Positions 30,321 to 45,300 of a stretch of 64,000 nucleotides of DNA are shown piece by piece (positions within the stretch are counted from its first letter, which is position 1; the number at the start of each line of letters is the position of its first letter). Made by a program: the position numbers and the translations under genes. This stretch comes from Argopecten irradians (taxonomy: Eukaryota > Mollusca > Bivalvia > Pectinida > Pectinidae), in assembly GCF_041381155.1 (NCBI RefSeq), contig NC_091144.1:20221544-20285543 (forward strand). The letters are read 5' to 3'. Under the pieces are notes generated by a model. It was given only the letters and a program-made list of their open reading frames with translations. It was not told the origin of the DNA and made no database searches.

Positions 30321-33300
30321 ATCAGAAGAAATTCAGGTGAAGGTATGTAGCCTAGGCCTATGCAGATAATGCACTGTCATACTGTTGAAAGACAAAGGTC
30401 ACTAATTAGGTCTAATTAAATAAGCAGTAAAGCTCTAAAGTCTGAATGATGCATGTTTGAGGGGATATTATGATACTTGAAATTAGTATGAGGGCTTTCT
30501 GTGAAGGGACAGGTACATTGTATTGTTTGCAACATGAAATATTGATGTTTTTTTTTTGTTTTTTTTTGTAAAAAGCTCTAAAGTTGATTTATTGATGATA
30601 CAAATTTGGTGCCTATTTTGGAATTAATTGCACTATCAAGCGCTGCAGCCAATTAGATATAATAATAAAAAAACCAATAGATATAAAATTCATTGAACAC
30701 AAGAGAACAAATCAAATCTCCAACTTTCATTTCATTTTTCAACTTTCATTTTGTTTTTCTTTACCAGTCATCTTTACTTTAAAATTACGTGTACCTATAT
30801 TTAGACCACAATGAATCATACAAACAGTGGAAACACATAAAGACCAAAAAAAAAAAAAATACATATCCATGTACCTACACAAAATGTTTGTAGAATGGAA
30901 TTCCAAGAGACAAATTAAGGCGGGCCAATACTGTATAAGTTTGCTATCAGATCTTATGCAAAAATACTATTGACAGATCACCAGTTGTCAATCAAACCAT
31001 TTGGTGCCGCATGTGACTGAACATTTTGTGTTGTATAATACAACATTGAATTGGTACGTGTACATGTGCGTTTGTGAGCACAAGGCGTGGCTACAGTATA
31101 TATATACATATTGTCTGGCGATCGGTCAATTGGTATGAAGTAATATAATACAATAATGATTTAAGAAAAACTTATGTATCAGACATTCAAAATCCAATTA
31201 TATATAAACATTCCTTTTAGGATTTCTTGTAAGGACTTGTTTAAAAGAATACCATTTAAATTTGTGTACTTCAATATAAAAATTGCCATTTGCACTGTAT
31301 ACACATACATTTTTACATACGTTAATAGAGCTTGAGCACAGCTCAAATGGCCCGAAGGTAATGTTAATTTAATCTATGTAAATCATCCATATCTGTAGAG
31401 TTGGAAAACTTTCTCGTAAACAGGAAACGGAAATCACAACAAGATCCAGTATTGCGCAAGATAGTATGCAAAGTCACACTCTTGCAAGATTATATATACA
31501 AACAATATACTTTGAAAAAAAATCAAAATGAAAACATCAGTGAAAGATAAACCTCCCAATTTAATTCTTTACTAAATCAAACATTTACATTTTGTCCTGA
31601 ATCTTAAGCCGTTTTACCTGACTATATTTGCTTCGGAATTTTCCGCTTGGCAACGGGGAATGACATTGACATATATTTTGTAGTCGCAGTCGTCTATTTT
31701 TGCATAAAGACTTAAGTGAAAGTAGAAGTATTCTATGCTAAATATTGGTTTTCTTTTTATAAACTCAATGTCAGTAATTTAGCAAGGCTTTTTCAAAACA
31801 TAACATCGACAAGAGCTCAATCGCCGGGTCAGGGAGATAACTCTTTTGCTGTTAGTAATCTACATTCATAACATGTATATTTCTGTTTGGTAAGAGTTAA
31901 AAACCCAACAAACAAAAGAATGGATTAATTACTGTGCTCACAGATAGGCTTTGCCTAAAATCATATCATATATTGTACAGGCACTCCAATTAGAACAATT
32001 TGAAACAGAAACTTATCAAAATTTCCCTAATCTATATCATAATAAATGTCAGTAACATTTTAAAATTTCTTTTTTATCAGGTTGGTAAACCATTGAGCTC
32101 TATTACCCTAAACTGTTGTGATATTGATGTAAAGGAGGCAAGCTATCAGGGAGATGGTAGGTTTTTTGTGTTAAATTTATCAATTTTCACCAGTTTATTG
32201 TTCCTAAAGCATATTGATGTCAAATTTGTCATAAAATAATATGTTTTTCATTTGATTTAGAAGAAAATAACCAATTAGGTGAGCTTTACATATGGATGAA
32301 AATTAGTTACTTGAGGGAAAAAATCCAAACTTTAGAAGTTGATTTACCGGGTATCGAAAATTTGAAATATGTTACTTTAATTGAGACTATTGTTTTATAT
32401 TGGCAATAATAAATCAGAGTTTGCTTTTACGCCATCTGCATACCATTTTTAAAATTAGGAAATGAAAAGACTCCACTTTTTTCCGTAAAGTTCACTCCAA
32501 ATACATAAGGGGACCCCATTTTATCTGAGAAGGACCCCATATATAAAACACTTTGCACCCAAGAAAGTCTTCAGAAAGTCTTTGATTTAGTACCTACAAT
32601 TTACTTAATATATACAGTGTATTTATGCATAGAAGAGCCATGTCTGATAAGATTAGTGAATGTTGTAAAACAGTAAAATTATTAAATGCCTATAACAAGT
32701 CATTACATATGTATTGCTTTATTTCAGGAGCTTCTGATAAAATCAAAGGAGAAATTTCTTATACTAAGGAAAATGAAATAGTTACTTTCACATTTCCATC
32801 AGAAATTCAGGTATGTTATACAATTTTAATTGCTATTGAATTACTTCACTTTTTGTAAACATTAATATGAGCTGAAATTATTGTGTAACTTAATTGCATG
32901 AATTTGTTATAGAAAGTTTTATGAAATGGGATTGGAAAATAAAATAAGATATTGTAAAAAAAACATCTGATCATGCATTAACGGATAGAGTTTATATGTC
33001 TCAATTGTTATGGTCTTATGAGGTGTTGTGATACAAATTATGTTAAGCTGTATGAGGATGTGAAAAAAATGAGATATAGTTTCCTTAATTCAGTTGAGTA
33101 GAAGAATAAAATATAAACAAATAGTTTTCATTGATTGATTGAAATGTACATATATGATATATGTTATATACATTTGTATTTGACTTAGCAACACATAATG
33201 TATGAAGCTTTATTTTTCATTTTGTATCATCACTTCATGGGTTAATATTTATTGATTGTACTGTTATGCATTCCATTTTGTAGTACAGTCAAATCTGTCT

Positions 33301-36300
33301 ATAAAGACCAGTCAATGGATCAAAAAAAGGTCTTTATACACAGGTCAAATTGTTATGAAATGGACCAATTGAGCCCTGAAACAGTGATCTTTATAAGCAG
33401 GTTGTCTTTATACAGAGGTGGTCACTCACAAAGGCAGGTTTGACTGTAATAGTTATTTGAAATTCTTCTTGGTAATAAACCAAGCTGTTTGTTTATTGTC
33501 TAGCCTGGAAATGGAACCTTGTCTGTATCATTCAGTGGAGAGTTGAATGACAAAATGAAAGGTTTCTACCGAAGCAAATACACTAGTCCTGAGGGTGAGG
33601 AAAGGTTTGGGGCAGTTACACAGTTCGAGGTACGATACAACTATAGTTCTGACATTATTGAAAACGATTTGGATATTTTTTAGACAACTGCATTATAATG
33701 CAGCCTATTATATATCATTATATAAATAAACTCTTCGTTTATACCATTGATATAATATGACATATTTATGACATGTGTAAAATCACTAGAATGACGTCAT
33801 GGGGAATAGTCATTGCCAATATAAGATTTTGAATGTTGTCATTTTAGAAGAAATTGTAACACATGAGGCTGACTTGGTTTGTCTTATTTAGAAACAGATT
33901 GGACATGTTTACTTTTATTTTCAAAAATTCTAGAAATGGGATTGTCTGATAGATAAAACTTCCTTCTTTTTTTAAAAACTGGACAAAGGCTACAGTGGTC
34001 GAGTCACGTAAAAAAAACTTCCTTCTTTTTTTAAAAACTGGACAGAGGCTACAGTGGTCGAGTCACGTAAAAAAAAACTTCCTTCTTTTTTAAAAAACTG
34101 GACAGAGGCTACAGTGGTCGAGTCACGTAAAAAAAAACTTCCTTCTTTTTTTAAAAACTGGACAGGTAGTCAGCTACAGTGGTCGAGTCACGTAAAATCG
34201 CTTCTTTGCACTTGATGCAATTGAAATAGAACTAAGTTAATCAAAAGCTTATTTGCATCACGGTCTTAATGTTGAAGCACAATTTGTTGAGCTGCTTTTA
34301 AATTTTGACAAAATATGCAGAAAAATGTATGTTCAGATCATATATCCGTGGCATAATGCTTATTAGTGTCTATACAGGGTTTTTGAGATCTCAAGATGAC
34401 ATGGGTAAAGTACTATTTACTGTCGATTAGTTCCACCTTCCGATGATTATGATGCTGTCATTTGACTTAATTTTTGTGATGTCATAATCACCGAAATATA
34501 AGACTAATCATCCGTAAATAGTACTTTACCCACATCGTTTTGGGATCTCAAAACCACCGTATTGCAGGTAAACTCCCATCATTTCATTGACTGAATATAA
34601 CTTTACAAAAACATGATATAATTATAACTGTAGCTTAACTTATATTATGCAATTGAAATTTGATTGATTTTTTTTCTTACATTAATTTGTATAATGAATT
34701 ATCTGTACAGGCCACAGATGCACGACGAGCTTTCCCCTGCTGGGATGAACCAGCTGTAAAGGCTACATTTGATGTCACACTTGTTGTTCCTAAGGACCGA
34801 GTGGCTCTTTCTAACATGGTAAGTTCTTGTTTGTACACAAATTTTACAGAATATAGGTCAGTTAATATTACAGTATAACTTGTCAAAACTGGCCCATGTC
34901 TAATCTAGATCTGTGTGTATTCTGTATAGGTCAGTTAAAGGGACAATTCACTCAGGCTAATTCTTTTACATAACCAAGAAGCAAAATATGGCATAAATGT
35001 ATTGTTCTACATTTCTTATGAAACATATAACATAAAATATTGACAAATTCCACGTCATTGTTTAGTATTTTAATTGATACTGTTGTAATTACAAATCGTT
35101 GATTAATACAATTAAGCAGGTACAATATGTAGGCTGTACCCATACCCGAGCCAAAGTCATGCACGTTAAATAATTTGAACTACATTACCACTGAGGAGGT
35201 GATAAAATGATTTTTAGGCAAGACAATTCACCTAATACGGTAAATACACTACTGTCAGAGCGATTGGAGCAGTTCTAGACAAAAGTAGCATTAGTCTACG
35301 AGCAAGGGACAGGGTTTGCCATACAAGATACAAGTTACAGTATAACTTGTCAAAACTGGCCCATGTCTAATCTAGATCAGTGTGTATACTGGTGTAACTG
35401 TGTGGGATTTGCCTTAATTCATTGTGTGTAGTTATAACCTTAAAGTTGTATTTTTAATTTTTACCATCACAAACTCTCATAAAACATACAATGTGTGAAT
35501 ATGGATGCTTAAATATGATGGTTCAGATCCATGAAATCACCAATATACTATTGACATAGCAGTAAATGTCGCATGAAATATCACATGTTTTAAAAGAACC
35601 GCTATAGTCAATGCTATAGGTTTCAAACTTTCGGGTAATATCGGTAAACCTAGTTGCATCATGTAACCGACATCGGTGATACTCGTATAGATCAGAACCT
35701 CCTGAGCCATATCATGTGGTCGATACCGGCAACACCTGTACAGATCGGAATAGATCAGAACAGTCAAGTATTTCCGAGCTATTTTAAATGTACATATTCA
35801 AAATCAATATTTTAATTCAATTGTTTAATAACTTTGCGAATGCGAACTTTACAAAAGTTAATAAATATAAAATTTAAAACTTAGAGAGAAGGAGAAAAAT
35901 ATGTAGAACACTTTACTTTTTCAATGCCTAAAATACAACAAGTCACAGACCATACAACTTTACGTAAATCTGGAAACTTGTTTATACTGGGCAAATATGT
36001 TGTCAATGTGGCATCCAGTGTAGACATTAAAAGTTACTCTGTATTAATATTTCATACTGTTGATAAATGTGAAAGTATGTAAATCAGGGACATAATACAT
36101 TATGTACATAATTAGGCATGAGTGCTTTTGAATTTATGTATTTTACAATTATATTAAGTTAGAATTATTGAAGTTCTTAAAATGCTTCTGTAATAAGACT
36201 TGGTTAAGGTTCTATTTTTAGGTCATCTGACCGGAAGGGTCAGGATGACCTATAGTCGTCATGTTTCGTCCGTCGTCGTCTGCCGTCCGCTGTGCGTTAA

Positions 36301-39300
36301 CTTTTCATATTTTGAACTTCTTCTCAAGTTCTACCAGTGCGATTTGGCTGAAACTTGCATGAAATGATCCTGACATGGTTCCGACAAAGTGTTGTTATTT
36401 TTCATGTAGATCTGAAATCCAAGATGGCCGCCACAGCCGCCATCTTGAAAACACATTTTGAACTTCTTCTCAAGTTCTACTGGTGCGATTTGGCTGAAAC
36501 TTGCATGAAATGATCCTGACATGGTCCCGACAAAGTGTTGTTACATCTCTGGTTGATCCCAAATCGAGGATGGCTACTATGACACTATCTAATTAATTTC
36601 CTATATGATTATTGCCAAGGTAGTCATATGACCGTTAAGGCCCTTGGGCCTCTTGTTGAAGATAAGAACAGTTTATTAACTTAATCCTTTGGCCAGTTAC
36701 TAAAAGAAATAATCTAAACTATTAAAACCCCAAATAAAAGTGTTTGAACTTATTGCAGCCGGTAGTCTCTGAGGTCCCCATGGAGGGTGATACCAACTGG
36801 AAGGTGATGACATACGACCGCACACCTGTGATGTCAACATACCTATTGGCGTTCGTGGTGGGGGAGTATGATTACGTGGAGGGGAAGGACGCTGATGGTG
36901 TTTTGGTTCGAGTCTACACTCCAGTGGGCAAGAAGGCTCAGGGACAGTTTGGTTTGGATGTATGTACTTATATAAGTGATTATCTCCCACCAAATTTACA
37001 AATAACATCCTCCTCCTATTGTTTGGATGGAAAGGAGATGTGTTTACTGTTTAAATGTCATTTCTAAAGTAAAAATTTACCTGACTGGTTTAAATTAGAG
37101 CTGTCCATTTTAACATTTTATCTTATTTACATGTAAGAGATTCATTACCATGCCATTGCTGATATACAGTATGATTACTTAAGCAGATTGAGACCAACGC
37201 TTTGTTTTAAAATTTGTTTTATGATATTATAGGTAGCTGTGAAGACCTTGCCGTTTTACAAAGACTATTTCCAGATTGCCTATCCCCTTCCTAAAATGGA
37301 CCTCATAGCTATAGCAGATTTCGCTGCAGGTTAGTATTGACCAGTGTCGAGTTCTTATACAGAGTGATATGATATGTGATTCTGAGGAAAATATATTTGT
37401 CTATATTTAAAGCTTTTTAGCAATAAAAGTTCATACTTAACTGGTAGATTTTATACTTGTAAAATAAAGATTTACTGCAATCAACAAATAAGAAAAAAAA
37501 ATAAACAAAATGATTTTCTTAATCTTTGGACCATCAAAGAAATTTACACATGTATTATAGTGGCAGGGAACATAACTGGATACACCTGTTGCATACATCA
37601 GAACATGTTGTGATCACTGCCTTCAGATAAATCTGGGATTCCCAGTCATTCGATGCAAAAGAAAGTTATCAGCTTTTATAAACTTTATACAACTATAGAA
37701 TTTAAATTTAAAAGTCATCAGCTTCTATAAACTTTATACAACTATAGAGTTTAAATTTAAAAGTTATCAGCTTCTATAAACTTAATACAACTATAGAATT
37801 TAAATTTAAAAGTTATCAGCGTTTATAAACTTTATACAACTATAGTATTTAAATTTAAAAGTTATCAGCTTCTATAAACTTTATACAACTATAGAATTTA
37901 AATTTAAAAGTTATCAGCTTCTATAAACTTTATACAACTATAGAATTTAAATTTAAAAGTTAGCTTTCAGCTTCTATAAACTTTATACAACTATAGAATT
38001 TAAACTTTAAAAGGTTTAAAATCATTTAAAACTTCTATAAACTTAAATACAATATATAGAATTTAAATTCAAAAGTTAAAAGCTTCTATAAACTTAATAC
38101 AACTATAGAATTTAAATTTAAAAGTTATCAGCTTCTATAAACTTAATACAACTATAGAATTTAAATTTAAAAGTTAAAAGCTTTTATAAACTTTATACAA
38201 CTATCGAATTTGAATTTAAAAGTTATCAGATTTTATAAACTTTATACAACTATAGAGTTTAAATTTAAAAGTTAAAAGCTTTTATAAACTTTATACAACT
38301 ATAGAATTTAAATAACTGTACCATGTATTACTATTGGTCAGGTAAATATATGTAATTGCTTTTATCTGCCGACACTGTATCAGACAAATTCTACATTGCT
38401 TGTCACTTCCGAATGAATTTAAATTCATATTGTTGGTACTTTGTATAGATACTTAATCAGACAAATTGTACATTTCTTGTCACTTCCAAGTATATATAAA
38501 TACATGTAGCAGGTACTTTGTATAGACACTGGATCAGACAATTGTACATTGCTTGTCACTTCCAGGAGCTATGGAGAACTGGGGTCTAGTTACATACAGG
38601 GAGACAGCGTTACTTATTGACCCAACGACGTCGTCTGCCAATACTCGTCAGTGGGTAGCCCTTGTGGTCGGACATGAAATAGCTCATCAGTGGTTTGGAA
38701 ATCTCGTCACTATGGTAACTTTACAAATTATTGTTACTTTTATGCAAACTGTAAAACTTACTTTTTTTGGTAAGTTTCTTTAAATCACACATAATATAAC
38801 CTTACCAATATTGCTGGAATAAAATATTTGGTGGTAATATCTTGTGCATTTATATTGGTCAGTATTTTTGTCTGGATGTGGACATAGCTCCCAGAGATAA
38901 AGAACGAGTTTAAGACAGTCTTCGGCAGCATGCTTCAGTGATATAGCACTATAAAAAGGGCAATAGTTCCACTATACAAGATGATACAACATGAATATAC
39001 CGCAGTCTCCCAAAACACGCACCTCGCACAACATACACGCAACACACTGCATACATGGGAGGCAGTCCTTACATGACCATAGCTGTTAATTAATCAAACA
39101 AATAAACAAACAAACAAAGCTGTTTAAAAGGTCATGTAATTATATCCTGAAATTGAGTACATGTAATGCATTAAATGCCACATAATTAGAGAGCCGTCTT
39201 AATTTTGATATTATTGTGACAAATGCAACAATTATACAATACTTATCTTTTACCTGTAACATCATGATTTAGATAAGTATAGACCTCATTCTTACTTTAC

Positions 39301-42300
39301 CTTAACTCTACCCACAGGAATGGTGGACACATCTCTGGTTGAATGAGGGCTTTGCTTCCTGGATTGAATACTTGTGTGTTGACCATTGTTTCCCAGAGTT
39401 TGACATCTGGACACAGTTTGTAAATCAGGATTTAGGTCGTGCCCTGGAATTGGACGCTCTTCATAACAGTCACCCTATAGAGGTAGATAACAACATGTAC
39501 AGTCCCATTAGTGGTAGTGTTGTAAAGCTATGATTATAGGTCTAATACCATTGATATTCCTTGTTAGTAAAGAGCCCATATGGAACTTAAATAAAATGAT
39601 TCAAGTGGAACTCTTGTTAAGATAACATGCATAAGGCTTGTATGTCTTTATGAATTTGATAAATCTGATTGAAAGTGAACATGTCAAATGGATCCCCTTC
39701 TGTGTGAGGGCAACTCAATGCAGACTTTCCCTTTTAATAGGAATAGACATTTCCTTCGAAGAAAAAAACATCTGTATACAGTGAAACCTGTCTATAAAGG
39801 ACACTGTAATAGGCCAAAAATGTCCTTAATGGACAGGTGTCCTATAAACAGATACAAATGTTTCTTTTTGAAAAACTTTAGCCTTCTTGCCATATTAAGG
39901 ACATAATTCAAAAACCAGATACAAAGAAAAATCCACCATGAATTTCCAATTGCTATGATACCGTTGTACAATTTGCAACAATGACGTCATATTATATTGA
40001 AATTTCATAGTAAATTGCACCAAATGAGATTGACAAGTCTGTCCTTTATAGACAGGTGTCCCTGTATAGAGACATCCTTTATATATAGCAGGTTTTACTG
40101 TGATCTGATTGATCAGATTTACTTATCTTACGTTACCTTCCAGGTACCAGTCGGCCATCCTGATGAAGTTGATGAGATATTTGATGCTATTTCCTACAGT
40201 AAGGGAGCATCAGTTATCAGAATGTTACACGACTACGTGGGAGATGAGGTATGTTCTCGTTCCTCTTTCTGGAGGACATTTGTGTTCATTGAAAATGAAT
40301 AGTCTTTTTGGACAGTTCTGTATGAAACATTCGAATGAAACTTTTGACTGTGAATAAGATTTAGTTTAATCCATTAATAAACAGTTGATGTTTCGATCCT
40401 TTATCTGTGGTTCTTCTCAAAAAACTCTGGCCAAGATCTGTAATATGTCTTGAACCGACCAAACTTACATCAGTGGCACATGTTATAGGTAAAAACACAA
40501 AGAAATGCATCCATTGGAAGATTGTATCTTCCCTTTTTCAGGATTTCCGTAAGGGCATGAACCAGTACCTGACCAAGTTCCAGTACAGTAATGCCTTCAC
40601 AGAGGACCTGTGGGATGCTCTGGGAAAGGCTAGCGGTAAACCTGTCCAGAATGTCATGTCTACCTGGACGCAACAGATGGGATTCCCGGTCATCAAGGTA
40701 ACACCTCAAGTAGTCCTCTGATGGTACCCTAATAGGAGGATGGGGGAGGGAAAGAGGGGGACAAACATAGCATGGGGGGAGGGGGAGAGAAGGGAGGGGC
40801 AGATGTGGTACCATGATGGGAGATGATGGATGGGGGGGGCATTAGTATACCTATCGGAATGTCATGTCTACCTGGACGCAACAAATGGATTCCCAGTCAT
40901 CAAGGTAATATCTTACTACTAGTCCTCCAATGGTCTTGTTTCTCTTTACATTATCATATTCGATGAATACATGTCCTGGGTGCTTAAAAAACAAATAACT
41001 GGGTAATATAACTAAATTTGGACTAGCCTCCCATAAAATTATTGCACAAGGTAAGCCTCAAATGGAAAAGAAATAACAAACAAACCCTACATAGTTTTCA
41101 TGCTATCAGTCAGGATTTGTAATTGAAGGTAAGTGATATTGAGTCCTAAAAACGGACCATGGGCTCTTATTGAGTCACATACAGTTTGTGCTCTCTTGTT
41201 ACATTTGAGTGTTTCTTTGCAAAACAACAAAACTCAGAAACAACATTCTCTGCAGGATTATGTTGACCTGATTAAAATTAAACTAGCAGACTGAGTGAAA
41301 CAATGTCTACTTTCAAATACAATTTTGTGTGTGTATTTAACAGGTTGAGGAGAAACAGGAGGGAGATAACCGTGTTCTCACCCTTACACAACAGAAGTTC
41401 TGTGCTGACGGTCAACTCCCCGAAGGTAAAGATTCTGATATCTCTTAGGTTCTATCACATCCAGGAGTAATTTGCAGTAATGCTGATAATATTCATCATG
41501 CAATATGAATGAAACTGTGTATATACAGTTCTGTGTACGGAGCATTGCATTTGCCCTTCTTAAATAACTGGATCTGTACATGGTAAACTATTATATCAGG
41601 ATTTACCATATAAATACCTGTCAATTGTATTTAATTGTTTGATTGGTAAGCTTACCTGGCCAGGAGCAGAGCTAGGTGAGTGATACAAGCCATCTGGGCC
41701 CTTTGGTTTTATTGATATGTTATATATGTTAATTAACATTGGTTATGATCACCTACAAATGGGTTCCGTCTGTCCGTCCGTCTGTCCGTCCGTACGAATG
41801 GTTTCCGGAGCATAACTCTAAAACCAGTAGAGATATTTCCACGAAACTTCATACGCACATTGGTCTTATGGTCTAGTAGTGCCTTTTGCTATTTTTAGGT
41901 TTTCATTTTTTGCATTTTTTCCGTAACCATGGAAACATTGCTGAAAATATCATATTTTTGTACCAGGTTCGTTTCCGGAGAATAACTCTAAAACCAGAAG
42001 AGATGTTTCCACGAAACTTCATAGACACATTGGTCTTATGGTCTAGTAGTGTCTTTTGCTATTTTAAGGTTTTCACTTTTTGTACTTTTTTCTGTAACCA
42101 TGGAAACATTGCTGAAAATGGCAGATTTTTGTGTAAGAATCGTTTTCTGGAGCACAACTCTAAAACCAACAGAGATATTTTCATGAAACTTCATAGACAC
42201 ATTGTTCTTACGGTCTAGTAGTGCCTTTTGCTATTTTTAGGTTTTTTACATTTTGTGCTTTTTTCTGTAACCATAGAAACATTGTTGAAAATATATATTT

Positions 42301-45300
42301 TTGTAGCAGGTTCATTTCCGGAGCATAACTCTAAAACCAGCAGAGATATTTCCACGAAACTTCATAGACACATTCTTTTTATGGTCTAGTAGTACCTTTT
42401 GCTATTTTTAGGTTTTCATTTTTTGCACTTTTTCCGTTACCATGGAAACATTGCTGAAAATATCATGGTAAATGGTAAATGTTACTTTGCAAAACTCCAC
42501 CCATCTTTGTGTATATAGTCTAATATAAATGTCAAGGCTGTATACCTGATTCAACAATTCCAGCCCCGCTCTACTTGAATTATACTCCATCTTTCTTTAG
42601 CTCAACTTCCTTTTTCCTGGTTTTTTTCATACACATAAGTCTCCACAATCAAACTTACTTCAGCTTTGATATCTCCATTGGCGGGGGATCTGATATGTTA
42701 TATATGTTAATTAACATTGGTTATGATCACCTGCAGGTTGTAACTCCAAGTGGTTGACTCCAATAACAATATGTACCAGCAACAGTCCCAAAGCACCTGT
42801 CAAACGCATCTTAATGGAAGACATTGAGACAACTGTTACCATGGAGAACGTCAAGCCTGGTGACTGGGTCAAGGTCAGTCACTTTCATACTTACACTGGC
42901 TTAAGACATTTGGATTTCTTGTTTTAATGAAATAATGTGATAGTATTAACTTAAAATTCATAAACATTTTCATTTGGATTCTTTTTCAATTACCTTTAAA
43001 TTAAGGCTACACAGTTTTAACAATAGAAAAAAGTTAAAGATATTTAAATTAGGCACTTTACTTTGACAAAGAGTAAATACGTAAAATTAAGCGCTAACTT
43101 TATAATTGTTAAAAGATGAATTTTACTCATTACACAATAAGATATCATTACTTGAAAACTTTAAGATTTGCCTTGTAATAGAGACAGGTCATTGGGCCTC
43201 TTGTAATTCCATTAGATGATGCATTTTCTGACATATTATTTTATGTATTTGTACAGCTAAACAGTGGTACAGTGGGAGTGTATCGGGTACAGTATACGCC
43301 CGATTCCCTGGAGGCCATGATCTCGGCTGTAAGGGAGCGAACTCTCCCCCCTCGGGACAGACTAGGACTTCAGAGTGATCTGTTTGCTTTGGTATGTACA
43401 ATTCAGTTTGATCGCCTTGTGTCCTTAGTAGCAACTTTCAGCCAGTTTTGTTACAGAGAATGAGGCTTGTGGTAGAATTCAGATGCTATGAAACACAGTT
43501 CATTGTAGTTTTAAAATGTCAGACACCCTTGGCACCCATTTATAACATAGACAACGAGAGATTGAGTGAAAGTAATATTGTCACCTAAACCACATAGGAT
43601 GGGACATAGATAAGATTTAATAACGTTCGACATCTTTTGAAACTAATTTACTGTAGAATGGTTATCTTTATAGTATTCATGCAGCAATGTTTCGTACAGT
43701 ATAGCTTACCCTCGTCTTATTTAGATCCCAGTGTTTACGGCATACCCTGGTAATTATATATAAACTATGCCTAAACCATTATCGCACCTCAGACAGAAAT
43801 GTCCCAAATGATTGGCGGAGAACCATCATGTTGTGACCCCCTATCACTTTCCAGGGGGTCAGTAAATTTTATTATAGTGAAATATGGTGGCTGTCGCCCT
43901 CACTTCAAAATTTAAACACATTCTTTTCAACTAGATATGCCAGTTCATTACCATAAAAATATATATTACTTATCAATCTTTTGTGTAAAATTAATTGTAA
44001 ATTGTTTTGATACTTTGTTTTGATTTTTTAAATATGACTTCCTTTCCTTCGCCAGTTTAATGACGCGGTGATTATCAAACATAAGAAATCAAGCGTTTTC
44101 TTGACTGCGATTATATATATAAACAAATGAAAGGGTTCGTATCTATAGATCTAATAATCCTCACTCTACAATCAATTTATTGGCATAATTTCAAGTGATT
44201 ATCTCAGCGAGAATGCAGAGATGATCATGGAGACCGGGCTTTAAATGTTTGATTGATGTTTGTGTCACTTTTGTTTGGGATGCTTTCAATATACAGCCAG
44301 TCTGGTGTCGTATTGAGGTAGCTAGGCCTACTGTACACTAGGAATGTCGAATGATTGTTGATTTATGAATTATTTAGTATTGTTCTTTAGGTTCCTTATG
44401 AAGTATATTTGCAGATTCCGGAAAGAAATACATAAATAAATATGTAGGCCTAGGCCAACTATTTTAAAATGCGGCAATTATTTGTATCCTTTGCCAGCAT
44501 GATTCAGGTTTGATTTCAGATTATTGACCAAACAAATAGGAAACAAAGATCTAATGAAACAAATAAATGGTACTCGATGTGATTAATTCGTTATATAGTC
44601 AGTTACTGACCCCCTATAAAGGCATAGAGGGTCAGTAAAGGGTGTAGGAGGCTCAGGCTACACCCTCACCCCTATAAATCTTACTGGACCCTCTTATGAT
44701 GCCTTTATAGGGGCTCAGTAACTGACTATATAACTAATAATAGGGGGTCAGTAACTAACTATATAACTAATATTGTACTTTTATTATATATTATTGCACA
44801 TCATTTCTTTCATTATCTAATAGAGATTAAAACCTGTATTATCTGGAAAACCAGGATATAACGGCCAAAACTGGTCCAGGGGACATATGGTTGAGACAAA
44901 TTTCACTGTATAGGATTTTACTCAATGTTACCAGATAGTAGATATGTATATGTTACACTTGTTATTTGAGAACATCTTTGCACTTTCAGGCCAGGGCTGG
45001 AATGGTGTCTTCAGTAGATGCCTTTAAGGTGGCTGGTGCCTTTGTTAATGAAGACAACTACACAGTATGGACAGATCTATCAGGGAGTCTTGGTGGCCAA
45101 GGGCTCCTGCTGCAGTACACAGACGCTGATAAAGACTACAAAAACTTCTGTCTCAACCTCTACAGAAAGGTCTACGAGTCTCTGGGCTGGGACGCTAAGG
45201 ATGGTGAAAGTGAGTTATTAATTTCTGGTTGTGAAAAAAACAAACAAAACAACAAAAAACTCAATTTGTTTATATGACAGAATATTAAAAAATCAGATGT

